The translations under genes and the position numbers were made by a program. Positions 13,723 to 15,573 of a stretch of 15,573 bases of DNA are shown here, one piece after another (the first letter of the stretch is position 1; each line of letters opens with the position of its first letter). Source of the DNA: C00003060 sp964502635. GTDB lineage: Bacteria > Desulfobacterota > Desulfobacteria > Desulfobacterales > C00003060. The DNA lies in NCBI GenBank assembly GCA_964502635.1, contig CAZCXI010000071.1:1-15573 (forward strand), read 5' to 3'. The notes beneath the pieces are model-generated. The model was not told the DNA's origin. It saw only the letters and a list, made by a program, of their open reading frames with translations, and did not search any database.

Positions 13723-15132
13723 TCACGCTGAAGGAGTCTTAAACTGTTGCTTGGTCAAACTGTATTTTTTCATGAGCTTATGAAGTTGCCGGGGACTGAT
13801 ACCGGCCGCCTCTGCACTGTCTTTGACTCGGCCTCTTTTTTTTCTTAAAACTTCGGCAAGATAGGATCTTTCGATCTCTTCAACGCCCTTTCGTCTGGCT
13901 GCTGCCAGCGTTAGGCTTGTGCTTATGCTAGGCAGCTCCCTGAGTTTTCGGCATTGCTGAATGTCAACCGGAAAGCTCTCTAAACTGAGCAGCGCCGATT
14001 CTTCGATGATGCAAGCTCGCTCGAGAAGGTTTTCCAATTCCCGGATGTTTCCCGGCCATGAGTAGCCTCCAAAAGCTTCCAGAACATCAGGATGAATTTC
14101 ATGGATTTCTTTGGAATGAAACTTGCTCAGTCTGCGCAGAATGACTTCGACGACATGGGGGATGTCTTCCATTCTGTCTCTAAGCGGCGGAATGTCGACA
14201 GGAAATACATTCAGTCGGTAATAAAGATCTCTTCTGAACTGACCCTCGTCACACATTTCCCGAAGGTCTGTGTTTGTGGCGGCAACCACTCTTGCATCCG
14301 CCTTGATGGTGTCCTCCCCACCAACACGATGAAAGGTCCCCTCCTGCAGGACTTCCAGAAGTTTAATCTGGGCAGAGGGGGTAATGGTTGCGATTTCGTC
14401 TAGAAAAATCGTTCCGCCCTGGGCGATCTCAAACCTGCCAAGCCTTCTTCGCATAGCTCCCGTAAATGCACCCTTCTCATGCCCAAAGAGTTCACTTTCC
14501 AGAAGTGTGTCCGGGATCGCGCCGCAATGGACAGCGATAAATGGGCCATCCTTTCGCTTGCTGTGCTGATGAATCAGTCTGGCCAGAACACCCTTGCCTG
14601 TCCCTGTTTCACCAACAAGAAGCACACTGCTCTTCGTCGGCGCAACAGAGCGGATCTTGTTGAACACGCCTTGCATCAAAGGACTTTGAGTACGAACCAG
14701 GTCAAGTGAATCTCCCTGCCAAAATCGATCCCGAAGATAGTTGAGTTCGGATTCCATAACCAAAGACTCATAGACACTGTCCGCTACATGCCTCACCTCC
14801 GCGAGATCAACAGGATAGGTCAGATAGTCACTGGCACCGGCTTTAACAGCCTTTACAGCTTCTCTGATCTTGTCTTGTGAAGACATGACAATGATTTGAG
14901 TGGTGGGATACAGTTGCCAGAATGGTCTAAGCGCTTTGCTGTAGTTACGATCAGGCATTGATTCGAGAAGCATTTCGACGTCTACGAAGACGAATTCATG
15001 CCGCTTTTCCCTAAGCATCTCCAAAGCACGGGCCTTGCTGGAGGTTACCTCGACCTTATATTCAGAACCCATAGTGACCCGGATCGCATGGCAGGCTGAT
15101 CCGTCCCTGGAAACAACAAGGATGGCCTTCAT
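13723..15132 (-). CDS. sigma-54-dependent transcriptional activator (NtrC family) with degenerate receiver domain
   Basis: A 469-residue bacterial enhancer-binding protein that uses ATP to open sigma-54 promoters. Residues 1-120 form a receiver-like domain; Asp51 is at the phosphorylation position (FVFVDVEML), but the usual acidic pair is Ser8-Arg9 and the conserved Lys is Tyr106 (YLTYPVD), so phosphorylation is doubtful. The AAA+ domain (about 145-380) has Walker A GETGTGKG (174-181), the sigma-54 contact loop GAFTGA (221-226), Walker B IFLDE (242-246) and WPGNIREL (359-366). A Fis-type helix-turn-helix closes the protein (about 422-460). ATG 15132 has AAGGAG upstream. No kinase gene is adjacent. 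It is flanked by two enhancer modules and is the best candidate to bind all four. Confidence 0.96.
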   Translation of the reverse strand: MKAILVVSRDGSACHAIRVTMGSEYKVEVTSSKARALEMLREKRHEFVFVDVEMLLESMPDRNYSKALRPFWQLYPTTQIIVMSSQDKIREAVKAVKAGASDYLTYPVDLAEVRHVADSVYESLVMESELNYLRDRFWQGDSLDLVRTQSPLMQGVFNKIRSVAPTKSSVLLVGETGTGKGVLARLIHQHSKRKDGPFIAVHCGAIPDTLLESELFGHEKGAFTGAMRRRLGRFEIAQGGTIFLDEIATITPSAQIKLLEVLQEGTFHRVGGEDTIKADARVVAATNTDLREMCDEGQFRRDLYYRLNVFPVDIPPLRDRMEDIPHVVEVILRRLSKFHSKEIHEIHPDVLEAFGGYSWPGNIRELENLLERACIIEESALLSLESFPVDIQQCRKLRELPSISTSLTLAAARRKGVEEIERSYLAEVLRKKRGRVKDSAEAAGISPRQLHKLMKKYSLTKQQFKTPSA

Positions 15133-15251
15133 TTCTACTCCTTGTGCGCATCAACGCCGAAAAAAGCTACATTTGTCAGTCTTGGTCTCAAGGGCCTCAC
15201 CTGTTTCTTAACCATTGCCTCAAAGGTTGAAAATGTTCAACAGAAAAAAAC

Positions 15252-15400
15252 GGAATTTTGAGTTCCCATATTAGAAATATCGGAATCGAGAGTTCTCACT
15301 CTAGAAAGAGCACATTATTTCAAATACTTGTACTGCTGCAGCGTGCGTCTGGACAACTATTGGCTCCTCTGTGTTTAGGAAAAGCGGAACCGAGAATTCT
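15252..15400 (+). promoter_or_regulatory. three-site enhancer array, module 4 (rightward)
   Basis: Sites are GGAATTTTGAGTTCC (15252-15266), GGAATCGAGAGTTCT (15282-15296) and GGAACCGAGAATTCT (15386-15400), centres 15259, 15289 and 15393. The promoter is on the plus strand here, so the order is mirrored: the proximal site is 77 bp from the -12 C and the others are 104 and 134 bp beyond it. Autoregulation of the leftward activator gene is possible, but no leftward sigma-54 promoter is visible in 15133-15251. Confidence 0.78.
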
Positions 15401-15436
15401 TAACAAAATGCCCTGTCAGATCAACAAACCTTCTAA

Positions 15437-15449
15437 TATCAATCTATTA
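15437..15449 (+). promoter_or_regulatory. IHF-like site, module 4
   Basis: TATCAATCTATTA on the plus strand, a full match to WATCAANNNNTTR, 7 bp upstream of the -24 element. Confidence 0.62.
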
Positions 15450-15455
15450 TGATTC

Positions 15456-15471
15456 TGGCACGGTTAGTGCG
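15456..15471 (+). promoter_or_regulatory. sigma-54 promoter, module 4, pointing out of the window
   Basis: TGGCACGGTTAGTGCG: a perfect -24 element and GTGC in place of TTGC at -12, with correct spacing. The -12 C is at 15470 and the predicted start is near 15482, 8 bp before repeat copy 4. Its target gene lies beyond the right edge. Confidence 0.75.
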
Positions 15472-15489
15472 ATTTACACTAAAAGCAGG

Positions 15490-15573
15490 GAGACCTTTGC
15501 AGAACCTCGAAAAGCGATAATTATGAGGTTTTTGGGGTACCCACCCGGGCGAAGCGAATGGCCCGCCCTAGCG
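15490..15573. mobile_element. MITE-like structured repeat, copy 4 (cut by window edge)
   Basis: The visible 84 bp match the left part of copy 1 at 82 positions and begin with a perfect GAGACCTTTG terminus. It would be transcribed from the module 4 promoter almost from its first base. The right end and any target duplication are outside the window. Confidence 0.87.

Noticed and set aside
1522..15573. Repeat copies as a CRISPR array
   Set aside because: Copies are ~200 bp, kilobases apart, with terminal inverted repeats and target duplications; no short regularly spaced repeats or cas genes are present.

Overview
The window suggests a chromosome segment of a sulfur-metabolising, sigma-54-rich bacterium. 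Desulfobacterota is my best guess, from gene content only (CdaA-YbbR fusion, NtrC-type regulation, aminomutase/ATP-grasp cluster); no rRNA or other phylogenetic marker is present. Every protein gene I can support is on the minus strand, so transcription runs right to left. The exception is a sigma-54 promoter near the right edge that points rightward out of the window.

Layout from the right: (a) 15133-15573 holds a rightward sigma-54 promoter with an enhancer array and a truncated repeat element. (b) 13723-15132 encodes an NtrC-family sigma-54 activator with a degenerate receiver domain. (c) 12185-13403 is a probable operon (secreted acidic protein, small secreted beta-rich protein, coiled-coil-type protein) behind its own sigma-54 promoter. 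A paralogue of the beta-rich protein lies further on at 11324-11629, beyond a 115-bp repeat. (d) 7415-11248 is a tight four-gene operon: lysine 2,3-aminomutase, two ATP-grasp ligases and a GNAT acetyltransferase, which suggests a beta-lysine-derived small molecule. (e) 4959-6529 holds a sulfur oxygenase reductase with a Tat signal peptide, followed by a small CBM48-type protein, behind a third sigma-54 promoter. (f) 2140-4251 holds a small internal-repeat protein, an unknown protein and a membrane diadenylate cyclase fused to a YbbR domain. (g) 1-1366 holds an APC-family amino acid permease running off the left edge, downstream of a fourth sigma-54 promoter.

The strongest signal is regulatory. 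Four loci carry the same enhancer module: a -24/-12 promoter, an IHF-like site starting 7 bp upstream of it, and three copies of a 15-bp pseudo-palindrome (GGAAYY-NNN-ARTTCY) centred near -88, -190 and -221, with spacing conserved within 1-2 bp. The likely ligand is the sigma-54 activator encoded between two of these modules. That would place the exported SOR, the secreted proteins, the permease leader and an unseen rightward gene in one regulon.

The window also carries four copies (one truncated) of a ~200-bp element with terminal inverted repeats, 5-6 bp target duplications and nested hairpins with compensatory base changes. One copy sits on the start codon of a tiny signal-peptide ORF. A separate 115-bp structured repeat occurs twice in inverted orientation.
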